Shown here in pieces: positions 16,300 through 24,211 of a DNA stretch of 64,000 nt. How positions within the stretch are numbered: the stretch's first letter is position 1; every line of letters begins with the position of its first letter. Position numbers and translations under genes: made by a program. The stretch is taken from assembly GCF_003696265.1 (NCBI RefSeq), contig NZ_RFFH01000001.1, positions 124,001 to 188,000 of the forward strand. The letters are read 5' to 3'. Under the pieces are notes generated by a model that was given only the letters and a program-made list of their open reading frames with translations, was not told the DNA's origin and did no database searches. The DNA is from Nocardia stercoris. Lineage in GTDB: Bacteria > Actinomycetota > Actinomycetes > Mycobacteriales > Mycobacteriaceae.

Positions 16300-17706
16300 A
16301 TGGAAATCGACCACGCACCGAACCGCACCCGACGGTGGTTGCGCGGAATCGCCGCATCGTGGGCACTGGGACTCGCTGTCGCCTTGGGGGCGAATGCTGT
16401 TCCGGCAGTGGCTGATCCGGTGGCTGTGCAGCCGGCGCCGGTGATCCCGCTGCCGCCGGAGCTGGACCCGGGCTTCTACCGGCCGCCGGCCGATGTGGTG
16501 GCGCAAACCGCGCCCGGCGGGATCATCGCCGTCCGGCAGATCACCGCCGCGAACCTGAGCGTGTTCCCCCTGGAGGTGGATGCCTGGCAGGTGTCCTACC
16601 GCTCCAACGACTCTCGTGACCAGCCGATCGCCGCGGTGGCCACCCTGCTGAAACCCCGTGGCAGTTCACCGGTTCCGCGCAAGCTGCTGTCGGTGCAGAT
16701 GGCCGAGGACTCGACCGCCGGTTACTGCTCGTCTTCCTATGCGGTGCAACATCTCTCGGCCGCGCTCCTGGGCGGCCAGATCGTCGAACCGGCGGAGTTC
16801 GTCTTCGCGGACGCGGCGCTACAGCAGGGCTGGGCGGTCGTCATCCCCGACCACGAGGGGCCCGAATCCGCTTATGCGGCAGGCCCGCTCGGCGGTCGGA
16901 TCACCCTGGACGGCATCCGCGCGGCGATCGGATTCTCGCCGCTGGAAGTGGATTCGACCTCGCCGGTCGGGATGTACGGATACTCGGGCGGCTCGATTCC
17001 CACCGGGCACGCCGCCGAACTGCACCGCAGCTACGCGCCCGAACTGAACATCGTCGCGGCCGCCGAGGGTGGGGTGGGCGCCGACCTCGGTGCCGCGCTC
17101 ACCATGGCCGACAACCAGGCCACCTCCGGCCTGGTGCTCGGCGCCATCATCGGCCTCGCCCGCGAATACCCGGACTTCGCCGCCTATCTCGACAGCCACC
17201 TCGACCCGCTCGGCCGCGCCCTGGTCGCGATCAAATCGCCGCTGTGCGTGCAGTACCAATCCGCGATCCTGCCCTTCCTGAACGACAAGGGCCTGATCCA
17301 CACCGACGGGGACCCGCTCGCCGACCCGCCGGTCGCCGCCATGCTGGAGGACACCCGGCTGGGCAAGACGCTGCCCGATATGCCGCTGTTCATCTGGCAC
17401 TCGGCGTGGGACGAGATCCTCCCGCTGTACTCCACCGACAGCCTGGTCGACACCTACTGCGCCCAGCCCGGCGCGAGTGTCCACTACACCCGCGACCACG
17501 GCGGCGAGCACATCATCGGCGAGATCGTCGGCGGCCCCGCGGCCATCCTGTGGCTGCGCGACCGCCTCGACGGCATCCCCGCCGACCCGGGCTGCACCAC
17601 CGAGGACACGCCGACCATGCTCGCCACCCCGGGTGAGCTGCCGTTCGTGCAGTCGGTCCTCGGCGAGACGGTCGCGTCACTGTTCGGGAAGGCGATCGGT
17701 CGGTAG
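16300..17706 (+). CDS. Secreted lipase (LIP/secretory lipase family alpha/beta-hydrolase)
   Basis: A 468-aa exported esterase/lipase of the secretory lipase (LIP) family. The signal peptide has a twin-Arg/basic start and a hydrophobic core (IAASWALGLAVALG) with likely cleavage after AVA. The nucleophile is Ser229 in GYSGGS; the acid is the Asp of WHSAWDEILP and the His is in DHGGEHI. Several Cys pairs may form disulfides. ATG 16300 follows a GGGGATGG ribosome site; an upstream TTG inside the operator is unlikely. It probably releases fatty acids from host or environmental esters. Confidence 0.87.
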   Translation: MEIDHAPNRTRRWLRGIAASWALGLAVALGANAVPAVADPVAVQPAPVIPLPPELDPGFYRPPADVVAQTAPGGIIAVRQITAANLSVFPLEVDAWQVSYRSNDSRDQPIAAVATLLKPRGSSPVPRKLLSVQMAEDSTAGYCSSSYAVQHLSAALLGGQIVEPAEFVFADAALQQGWAVVIPDHEGPESAYAAGPLGGRITLDGIRAAIGFSPLEVDSTSPVGMYGYSGGSIPTGHAAELHRSYAPELNIVAAAEGGVGADLGAALTMADNQATSGLVLGAIIGLAREYPDFAAYLDSHLDPLGRALVAIKSPLCVQYQSAILPFLNDKGLIHTDGDPLADPPVAAMLEDTRLGKTLPDMPLFIWHSAWDEILPLYSTDSLVDTYCAQPGASVHYTRDHGGEHIIGEIVGGPAAILWLRDRLDGIPADPGCTTEDTPTMLATPGELPFVQSVLGETVASLFGKAIGR

Positions 17707-17838
17707 GGAACCGCGCGGCCGGGCTGCGTCGGACCCGTCCCCGCGCGTCCGTGCAGCCGCTTCGTCCGATTCGGCGGTAACGTTCCGGAAGTCGCAGCTG
17801 CCCGGATTGCTCTTCCAATCAGTGTGTTCGGAGGCGAA

Positions 17839-18567
17839 GTGAACAGATCTGCCGGTCACGGAACGATTCTGGTCGCGGCGCTGCTCACGGTCACCGCCGT
17901 CATGGGTGCGACGTCGGCGGCGCAGCCGGATCGAGTGGAGGTCGGGGGCGGTACCGGCATCACCTTTCTGCGGGGACACGCGCCGGATGATCTGTCCGCG
18001 GCGGGGTCGTGCACGCTGACCACGATCGGGTACGACGCTGCCGGTGATCTGGTCGGACTGACCAACGCGCACTGCGAGTACCGGGGCGCCGAACAGTGGC
18101 TGGGGGATCGGGTGCTGCTGGAGTCCGAGGTGGCGGCAGGCGGGCCGCAAGCGGTGATCGGGACGGTGGACTACATCAGCGGCGGGAATCCGATTGTGCC
18201 GGGGCCCAACGGGGCCGGGCTCGACTACGCGGTCGTGCGCTTCGACCCGGCCGTGGTGCAGCCGGTGGCCACGGTCGGCGGCACCACGATTCGCGCGGTG
18301 GGTGCGCCGCCGCTGCCCGGGACCCCGGTGTGCAAGCAAGGGGCGACCAGCGGCCTGACCTGCGGCGTCGAGTTGCTCACCGTCGGACCCTATCTGGTGA
18401 CCACGGTGCCGGAGATCCCCGGCGACTCGGGATCGCCGGTGGTCGTGGGGGATACGCTCATCGGCAACCAATGGGTGTGGGGCGGAGGAACTTCCATCAG
18501 CGCCGTGCTCGCCGATCTGGACCGCCGGGGCGGTGTCGGCGCGGGCTTCCACCCCGTCGCGCCGTAG
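17839..18567 (+). CDS. Secreted trypsin-like serine protease (S1 family)
   Basis: A 242-aa exported S1 protease. The signal peptide is VNRSAGHGTILVAALLTVTA and onward, with cleavage near SAAQ. The triad is visible: His78 in LTNAHC, Asp129 in GLDYAVV and Ser197 in PGDSGSP. Cys58/Cys79 and Cys165/Cys175 are positioned for disulfides. GTG 17839 follows a strong GGAGG at 17830-17834. No propeptide is obvious. It lies downstream of the secreted lipase with a 132-bp gap, so it may have its own promoter. Confidence 0.87.
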   Translation: MNRSAGHGTILVAALLTVTAVMGATSAAQPDRVEVGGGTGITFLRGHAPDDLSAAGSCTLTTIGYDAAGDLVGLTNAHCEYRGAEQWLGDRVLLESEVAAGGPQAVIGTVDYISGGNPIVPGPNGAGLDYAVVRFDPAVVQPVATVGGTTIRAVGAPPLPGTPVCKQGATSGLTCGVELLTVGPYLVTTVPEIPGDSGSPVVVGDTLIGNQWVWGGGTSISAVLADLDRRGGVGAGFHPVAP

Positions 18568-18631
18568 TCGGCGGCGAAGGTCCGGACGCCAGGCGACGGT
18601 CTCGGCTGGTGTGCCGGTGCGCCTTCCACCC

Positions 18632-18660
18632 GGTCGGGCCCCGGCGTCGATCGCCCGACC
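18632..18660. terminator. Hairpin between convergent genes
   Basis: GGTCGGGC (18632-18639) pairs with GCCCGACC (18653-18660) around a 13-nt loop. It lies between the protease gene and the leftward repeat-protein gene and could terminate both. No T-run follows. Confidence 0.4.
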
Positions 18661-18667
18661 CGGGCCC

Positions 18668-19237
18668 CTACGGGCGCAGCAGGGGACGCCCTTCGAGTGC
18701 GGCCGCCCAGAGCTTGCCGGCGGCATCGTCGATGTCGCCGTCGAGGAACTCGGGCAACAGGACGTCGGCCGCGTCCTCCGCGTCGGAGTGTTCGAGGTAA
18801 TTGCCCTCGGGCAACCGCAGCCGACGGGCCTTCAGCTCATCGACGAAGACGACCTCCCCCCGGTCCCATGTTTCGAACCACGCGCCCGTCGACGCGGCAC
18901 CGTGAACGGCGAGCATTCCCATGTCGGAGAGTTCCGTCATCAGCAGGCCTGCGACCGTGAGCGAGCCGCCGATGAACAGGTTGCTGTCCGACAGGCACAT
19001 CAGGTGCTGCGCGGTGATCGAGCCGGTGACATACAGCGGTGTGTAGACGTCTCCGTTCACGAAGCGCATCGGCCCGTCGACCGTCAGGTCGCCGTCGATG
19101 ACGTACACGGTGTCCTCCGCCTGACCGGGATCGTTCCCGATCGACAACGGCCCGTCGACGGTCAGGTCACCGTGGTGAACGAAGAAGTGCCGCCCGCAGA
19201 TCGACGGAACGCCGAACCGGCGTGGTCGAGAGCCCAC
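18668..19237 (-). CDS. Repeat protein with bactofilin-like beta pattern, unknown function
   Basis: A 189-aa protein I do not recognise at family level. It contains successive strand-turn units: HGDLTVDGPLSI, DGDLTVDGPMRF, TGSITAQHLMCL, GGSLTVAGLLMT, VHGAASTGAWF. Each begins with x-G-x-[LI]-T and is spaced about 20-25 residues, suggesting a right-handed beta-solenoid as in bactofilins and polymer-forming proteins. It has an acidic C-terminal tail and no signal peptide. GTG 19237 is used; the true start is uncertain. It lies 63 bp downstream of the TetR gene on the same strand. Confidence 0.5.
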   Translation of the reverse strand: MGSRPRRFGVPSICGRHFFVHHGDLTVDGPLSIGNDPGQAEDTVYVIDGDLTVDGPMRFVNGDVYTPLYVTGSITAQHLMCLSDSNLFIGGSLTVAGLLMTELSDMGMLAVHGAASTGAWFETWDRGEVVFVDELKARRLRLPEGNYLEHSDAEDAADVLLPEFLDGDIDDAAGKLWAAALEGRPLLRP

Positions 19238-19300
19238 CCCACGCTGCGGCGACGAGAGCCTGTGCGCGGTCCGGGTGCCCGGCGCGTCTCGAATGGCGAG

Positions 19301-20053
19301 TCAGCCTCGGTCTTTCTCGACGTACGACGACAGACCTCGCACGATGATGTCGAGGCCGAGTTCGAAGCGGTCGTCGGTTCCGCCCTCGGTGAGCGGGCCG
19401 GCGAGGGCGACGATGTTCGGAAAGTGTTCGGCTGGAAGGCTTTCCATGTAGGTGCGCATCTGGGCGGTGATGGTCGCCAGGTCGGTGTCCTCGCCGTTGT
19501 CGGCCTGCTCGCGGCGCATGGCCTGTTCGATGGCCATGACGCCGAGGTAGGAGCCGAGGAGGTCGCCGGCGTAGGCGGCGATCCGGTCGGGCAGGCCGCC
19601 GGAGCGCAGTAGCGCCAGCATTTGCTCGATGGTGCGGATTCCGTTGGGGCCGAACGGGACCCGGCCGATCGTGATCTTGGCGAGGTCGCGGTGGCCGACC
19701 AGCACACGCACCGACTCGCGGGCGTACTGCTTGAGCTGCTCCTGCCAGTCGTCCGGATCCGGGTCGGGTAGCTCGACCTCGCCCATGACCCGGTCGAACA
19801 TCAGGTCCAGCAGTTCGTCCTTGTCGGCGACGTGCGCGTACAACGCGGACGCGGTGGTCTGCAGTTCGTCGCCGAGGCGGCGCATCGACAGCGCGTCCAG
19901 GCCGGCGTGGTCGACGATCTTCATCGCGGCGTCGACGATCCGGTCCAGGCTCAGTGGTTCCTTGACCTTGGGCTTGGGTCGGGGCTGCTTCCAGGGCCAC
20001 CGTTCACCGTTCTCGTGCCACGGGGGCGCGGGGATCACACCGTCGTCGCTCAT
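19301..20053 (-). CDS. TetR-family repressor of adjacent MFS exporter
   Basis: A 250-aa TetR/TetR_C-type regulator. The DNA-binding segment is SLDRIVDAAMKIVDHAGLDA then SMRRLGDELQTTASALYAHV (near residues 35-75), with the C-terminal drug-sensing half as in tetracycline-type TetR proteins. ATG 20053 is chosen because GGAGGTGA lies immediately upstream; the longer in-frame ORF from 20095 would begin inside the operator array. It is divergent from the DHA2 exporter. The 147-bp intergenic region carries six regularly spaced GAACnnnGTTC-type boxes, so repression of both genes is very likely. Confidence 0.9.
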   Translation of the reverse strand: MSDDGVIPAPPWHENGERWPWKQPRPKPKVKEPLSLDRIVDAAMKIVDHAGLDALSMRRLGDELQTTASALYAHVADKDELLDLMFDRVMGEVELPDPDPDDWQEQLKQYARESVRVLVGHRDLAKITIGRVPFGPNGIRTIEQMLALLRSGGLPDRIAAYAGDLLGSYLGVMAIEQAMRREQADNGEDTDLATITAQMRTYMESLPAEHFPNIVALAGPLTEGGTDDRFELGLDIIVRGLSSYVEKDRG

Positions 20054-20068
20054 CTCTGTCACCTCCAC

Positions 20069-20169
20069 GAACAGCGTACATCCGACGAACGCCATTCAAT
20101 CAACGAACATCGTTCTTGACGAGAACACTGTTCTGGCGTAGAACAGTGTTCATTTAAAGAACGCCGTTC
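20069..20169. promoter_or_regulatory. Array of six 11-bp palindromic boxes at 18-bp pitch
   Basis: Boxes of form GAACnnnGTTC start at 20105, 20123, 20141 and 20159 (perfect), with one-mismatch copies at 20087 (GAACGCCATTC) and 20069 (GAACAGCGTAC). Every start is exactly 18 bp from the next. The array fills the region between the TetR and exporter genes and overlaps the predicted exporter promoter. The periodicity of a little under two helical turns is seen directly; multimeric TetR binding is inferred. Confidence 0.85.
20116..20144 (+). promoter_or_regulatory. Promoter candidate for the MFS exporter
   Basis: TTGACG at 20116-20121, a 17-bp spacer, and TAGAAC at 20139-20144. One palindromic box lies inside the spacer and the next overlaps the -10, so bound repressor would block RNA polymerase. 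The exporter start is 57 bp downstream with GCGGAGG before its ATG. Confidence 0.6.
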
Positions 20170-20200
20170 GTAAGCGGCAACCAACACCGCGGAGGTCGCC

Positions 20201-21646
20201 ATGTCCACCACGCTCGACCCGGTACTCGAGACCGAGACGCCCGACGAGAAACCGTCCCGCACCGCCTGGCTGGTCGCGCTGACCACCATCGGCGCCTCGC
20301 TGATGGACCTGCTCGACGCGACGGTGACCAGCACCGCCGGACCGTCCATCCAGCGCGACTTCCACACCTCGACCAGTGCGTTGCAGTGGATGATCGCCGC
20401 CTACACGCTCACCTTCTCGGTGATGCTGATCGCCGGCGGCCGCCTCGGTGACGTGGTCGGCCGCCGCCGGATGTTCACCATCGGGCTGGTCGGCTTCATC
20501 GCGAGCTCGGTGGCCTGCAGCCTCGCGCAATCGGCCGACGTGCTGATCGGCACCCGGGCGGTTCAGGGCGCCTTCGCGGCGGTGATGATCCCGCAGGGGC
20601 TGGGCCTGATCCGGGCGGTGTTCCCGCCCGGGAAGGTCTCCCAGGCGTTCGCCATGATGGGCCCGGTGATGGGCATGGGCGCGATGGCCGGCCCGATCCT
20701 GGGCGGCCTGCTCGTCGACACCCTGGGCTGGCGGTCGATCTTCTGGATCAACGTGCCGGTCGGCCTGCTGGCGCTCGCCGGCGCGATCCTGGTGCTGCCG
20801 CGCGACCACGAACAGCCCGGCCACAAGCCGAAACTCGACATCGTCGGCCTGATCTTGGCCTCGGCGAGCCTGTTCCTGCTGGTCTTCCCGATTGTGCAAG
20901 GGCGCGAAGCGAACTGGGCGCCGTGGACCTGGATCATGATGGGCGCCACCGTCCCCGCGCTGGCGATCTTCGCGCTGCACCAGTGGCTGCGGCACCGGGC
21001 CGGGCGCGACCCGTTCATCGAGCCGACGCTGTTCCGGAAGCGGGCGTTCAACGCCGGCCTGATCGTGGTGCTGCTGTTCAACGCCGGCTTCATCGGGACC
21101 GGCATCCTCGGCACCCTGCTGATGCAGTACGGGCTCGGCTTCAGTCCGCTGCACTCCGGGCTGACCCAGTTGTGGTTCATGCTCGGCACCATGCTCAGCA
21201 TGGGGATCGCGCAGAAGTTCGCGCCGGCCCACCCGCGGCGGGTGTTGCAGTCCGGTCTGGCGTTGCTCGCGGTGGGTGCGGCCGCGTCGGCGCTGACGGT
21301 CCGGCACTTCGGTGCCGATCTGAACAGCCTGACCGTCGGTCCCGCCCTGCTGGTCGCCGGGTTCGGGGTCGGGCTGTGCTTCACGCCGATCTTCGGCGTC
21401 ATCCTGGCGGCCGTCGACGACCGGGAGATCGGTTCCGCGTCGGGCCTGGTCAACTCGTTCGACCAGCTCGGTGGCGGGATCGGCGTGGCGGTGCTGGGCA
21501 CGCTGTTCTTCGATCGGGCGGCCGAGCACGGGCTGTTCGGGGCGGCCGAGTACTCGTACTGGATCGCGGGTGCCGCCCTGGTCTGCACCTGGGCGATCGC
21601 CTTCTTCGTCCCGCGGACCGCGCGGTCGGAGGATCAGCTGTACTGA
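20201..21646 (+). CDS. DHA2-type MFS multidrug exporter (EmrB/QacA-like)
   Basis: A 481-aa inner-membrane proton-driven exporter with about 14 helices. Motif D1 is in LMDLLDATVTSTAGPSI, motif A is GRLGDVVGRRRMF, and motif C-like glycine-rich sequence is MGPVMGMGAMAGPILGG. It probably expels a hydrophobic drug or toxic metabolite. ATG 20201 has a GGAGG ribosome site. It is controlled by the divergent TetR through the 18-bp operator array, so its inducer is likely its substrate. Confidence 0.9.
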   Translation: MSTTLDPVLETETPDEKPSRTAWLVALTTIGASLMDLLDATVTSTAGPSIQRDFHTSTSALQWMIAAYTLTFSVMLIAGGRLGDVVGRRRMFTIGLVGFIASSVACSLAQSADVLIGTRAVQGAFAAVMIPQGLGLIRAVFPPGKVSQAFAMMGPVMGMGAMAGPILGGLLVDTLGWRSIFWINVPVGLLALAGAILVLPRDHEQPGHKPKLDIVGLILASASLFLLVFPIVQGREANWAPWTWIMMGATVPALAIFALHQWLRHRAGRDPFIEPTLFRKRAFNAGLIVVLLFNAGFIGTGILGTLLMQYGLGFSPLHSGLTQLWFMLGTMLSMGIAQKFAPAHPRRVLQSGLALLAVGAAASALTVRHFGADLNSLTVGPALLVAGFGVGLCFTPIFGVILAAVDDREIGSASGLVNSFDQLGGGIGVAVLGTLFFDRAAEHGLFGAAEYSYWIAGAALVCTWAIAFFVPRTARSEDQLY

Positions 21647-21660
21647 CCTCGGATATCGAT

Positions 21661-21691
21661 CCGGCCCGGGTGCGCAGCGCGCCCGGGCCGG
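21661..21691 (+). terminator. Terminator after the MFS exporter
   Basis: CCGGCCCGGG (21661-21670) pairs perfectly with CCCGGGCCGG (21682-21691) around an 11-nt loop, 15 bp after the exporter stop and followed by ACCGTATTTCT. It is a GC-rich stem with a weak T-tract. Confidence 0.65.
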
Positions 21692-21701
21692 ACCGTATTT
21701 C

Positions 21702-21715
21702 TAGAACCTGTTTCA
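21702..21715. promoter_or_regulatory. KstR-type operator candidate before acyl-CoA ligase
   Basis: TAGAACCTGTTTCA fits the published mycobacterial/rhodococcal KstR consensus TnnAACnnGTTnnA at all fixed positions. It lies 70 bp before the ligase start. KstR controls cholesterol and steroid catabolism. The match is seen; regulation is inferred. Confidence 0.55.
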
Positions 21716-21784
21716 ATAGAGCGAACGGTCCGTGCGAGGCGGACCGGGAACGGGCACGGACGCGTCCGACGCTGGAGGTATGGA

Positions 21785-23467
21785 ATGACGCAGGCGGTCG
21801 ACCCACAGGCCCTGACGGCGGCGCTCACCGCGCCCGGCGCGCCGTTCGAGCTCGCCGTCGAGGAGGTGCTCGGCGCGCCGGTGCCGGTCATGGCCCGGCG
21901 CCGCCGCAGCGTGCGCGAACTGCTCGACGTCTCCCTCGCATGGGGCGACAAGGACTACCTGGTCAGCGACGATCGCCGCATCTCCTTCACCGAACACGCC
22001 GCCATGGCCGGCGCGCTCGCCACCGCGCTGGCCCAGCGATACGGCATCGGCAAGGGCGACCGGATCGGCATCCTCGCCGCCAACACCCCCGAGTGGGTGC
22101 TCAGCTTCTGGGCGGCGCAGTGCCTCGGCGCGATCCCGGTCGGCTACAACGCCTGGTGGACGCCGCGCGAGATCGCCTACGGACTCGAGCACACCACGCC
22201 GAAGGTGATCGTCGCCGACGCCAAACGCGCTGCGCTGCTGAGCAGTTCGGGGTTGCCGAGCGGTTCCCGAGCCACCGAGGTGCCGGGTGGTACCGCGGCG
22301 CACCGCGGACCGGTTGTGCTGACCATGGAAGCGGACCTGCCCGCCCTGATCGCCGAATATGCCGGTGACATCCCGCGCACCTCGGTCGCCGAGGACGATC
22401 CGGCCGTCGTCCTCTACACCAGCGGGACCAGCGGCCGGCCCAAGGGCGTGGTGCACTCGCAGCGAAACCTGGTGGCGGTCAGCGACTATCACCGCTACAC
22501 CGATGCGCTCGCGGCCGGCCTCAGCGGGCAGCCGGTCACCCCGGCCGGCCCCAGCGAGCGCCGCTTCCTCATGACCTCGCCACTGTTCCACATCGCCAGC
22601 CTGCACAATCTGGTCGTGCCCCGCCTGGTCACGGGCGCGACCGTGGTGTTCCAGTCCGGCGCGTTCGACGCCGACCGGATCCTGCGCCTGGTCGAGCGCG
22701 AGCGGATCACCAACTGGGGTGCCGTGCCCACGATGGCCGGTCGCCTGCTCGAACACGGAATGGACGGCTACGACCTGTCCTCGCTGCGCGCGTTCTCGCT
22801 GAACGCCGCCCCCTCCTCACCCGCGTTCCAGCAGCGGCTGCGCGAGCACCTGCCGGTCGCGGTGACCACCAGTTACGGGCTCACCGAAAGTGGCACCGCC
22901 GCAACGCTGGCCACCCCGCTCGATCTGGTCGCCGATCCGGAGACCGTGGGCCGGCCGGTGATCGGAGTCGCCGTGGAGATCCGCGACGCCGACGGCAAGG
23001 CGCTGCCTGCGGGGGAGGAGGGTGAGATCTGCGTGCGCAGTCCGTACGTCATGCTCGGTTACTGGAACGACGAGGCGGCCAGCGCCGCCGCCATCGACGA
23101 TCGACGCTGGTTGCGCACAGGAGATTTCGGCGCGCTGATCGAGGGCCGACTCCGATTGTCCGGCCGCCGTACCGATCTCATCCTGCGCGGCGGAGAGAAC
23201 GTGTACCCCACCGAGATCGAGAACGTGCTCGACGAACATCCGGCGGTGCGCGAGTCGGCGGTGCTCGGTGTGGAGCACGCGGATCTCGGGCAGGAGGTCG
23301 CCGCGGTCGTGGTGGCCGACCCGAATGCGGTCACCGCGGAAGAACTTCGGGCCTTCGTGGCCGAACGGCTCGCCTACTTCAAGGTCCCGGCGCACTGGAA
23401 GGTGACCGCGGAACCGCTGCCGCGCAACGTGACCGGCAAGGTGCTGCGGCGCGAGATCACGCTGTAA
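21785..23467 (+). CDS. Acyl-CoA synthetase / AMP-forming ligase, copy 1
   Basis: A 560-aa class I adenylate-forming enzyme (FadD-like), converting a carboxylic acid to its CoA thioester. The P-loop motif is [11 protein letters not shown], followed by [18 protein letters not shown] (A5-like), [21 protein letters not shown] and [20 protein letters not shown], with the catalytic Lys in [11 protein letters not shown] at the C-terminus. It is closely related to the ligase at 26642 along its whole length but has a longer linker near residue 165. ATG 21785 follows GGAGGT. It is preceded by a KstR-type site and followed convergently by a TetR gene. Confidence 0.9.
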   Translation: MTQAVDPQALTAALTAPGAPFELAVEEVLGAPVPVMARRRRSVRELLDVSLAWGDKDYLVSDDRRISFTEHAAMAGALATALAQRYGIGKGDRIGILAANTPEWVLSFWAAQCLGAIPVGYNAWWTPREIAYGLEHTTPKVIVADAKRAALLSSSGLPSGSRATEVPGGTAAHRGPVVLTMEADLPALIAEYAGDIPRTSVAEDDPAVVLYTSGTSGRPKGVVHSQRNLVAVSDYHRYTDALAAGLSGQPVTPAGPSERRFLMTSPLFHIASLHNLVVPRLVTGATVVFQSGAFDADRILRLVERERITNWGAVPTMAGRLLEHGMDGYDLSSLRAFSLNAAPSSPAFQQRLREHLPVAVTTSYGLTESGTAATLATPLDLVADPETVGRPVIGVAVEIRDADGKALPAGEEGEICVRSPYVMLGYWNDEAASAAAIDDRRWLRTGDFGALIEGRLRLSGRRTDLILRGGENVYPTEIENVLDEHPAVRESAVLGVEHADLGQEVAAVVVADPNAVTAEELRAFVAERLAYFKVPAHWKVTAEPLPRNVTGKVLRREITL

Positions 23468-24094
23468 CTATCCGCTCGGCGCCTGCAGCGCCGGGAACCA
23501 GATATCGGTGAGTACCGCGGCCGCCTGCTCGGCGGGCACCTCGATGGTGCCCTGCATGGCCCAGCGGGTGAAGAACCGTTCCAGCTGGGCGACCAGCAGT
23601 TCGATCCGCAGCCGGGCCTCGTCGCGGCGATCGGCGGGCCAGCGGGACAGATAGTCCGGCATGTGGTCGGCCAGCGTCATGATGCCGTCGCGCGCCAGCG
23701 CGCGGAACTCGGGTTCGAGCGCGGTGGCCTCGTCCCAGGCCGGCAGTAGGTCCTTGTTCGCCACGAACCAGCCGATGGCACGGGTCATCCAGTCCGCGAA
23801 CTCGTCTCGCGATCCGGTGGTCAGCACGCGGTCGAGATCGGCGTAGAACATGAGCACGCTGGCGAGCGTGCCGGTCTCGGCGACCGCGCGCAGCACCTCG
23901 GGCTTGCCGGGAAAGTGCAGGTAGAAGGTGGCGCGGCTGCATCCGGCGGCGCCGGCGATGTCGTCCACGCGGACGGCCGAGTAGCCCCGGGTGGCGAACA
24001 GTTCGCGGGCGGTCTCGACGATGCGCGCCCGGGTCGAGCGCTTCTGTTCCTCGCGCAGCGAGCCGCGGGGCGCGGCGGACGACTCGGTAGGCAT
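23468..24094 (-). CDS. TetR-family transcriptional regulator
   Basis: A 208-aa TetR repressor. The helix-turn-helix is in VRVDDIAGAAGCSRATFYLHFPGKPEVL near residues 35-62, after ARIVETARELFATRGYSA. The C-terminal helices have the look of fatty-acid/acyl-CoA-type sensors, but the ligand is unknown. ATG 24094 is chosen over the longer frame from 24124, which would run into the operator. Its stop abuts the ligase stop (adjacent, convergent). It is divergent from the flavin monooxygenase gene, and the intergenic region carries a 31-bp palindrome. Confidence 0.88.
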   Translation of the reverse strand: MPTESSAAPRGSLREEQKRSTRARIVETARELFATRGYSAVRVDDIAGAAGCSRATFYLHFPGKPEVLRAVAETGTLASVLMFYADLDRVLTTGSRDEFADWMTRAIGWFVANKDLLPAWDEATALEPEFRALARDGIMTLADHMPDYLSRWPADRRDEARLRIELLVAQLERFFTRWAMQGTIEVPAEQAAAVLTDIWFPALQAPSG

Positions 24095-24116
24095 GCCTCG
24101 ATCATAGACTACCCAG

Positions 24117-24147
24117 ACACTCACTAGACACCTTGTCTAGTGAGTGT
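24117..24147. promoter_or_regulatory. 31-bp perfect palindrome, TetR operator candidate
   Basis: ACACTCACTAGACA - CCT - TGTCTAGTGAGTGT: 14-bp perfect arms with a 3-nt centre, 22 bp upstream of the TetR start and 64 bp before the monooxygenase start. The core TCTAGTGAGTGT is repeated in inverse orientation. It is almost certainly the operator of the adjacent TetR; binding is inferred. Confidence 0.75.
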
Positions 24148-24211
24148 TAGCGTGTGAAGCAGACCACTCCGGCAGAGCCGCCGCGCAGTGGGTCCCCTTC
24201 AGGAGTTGTGT

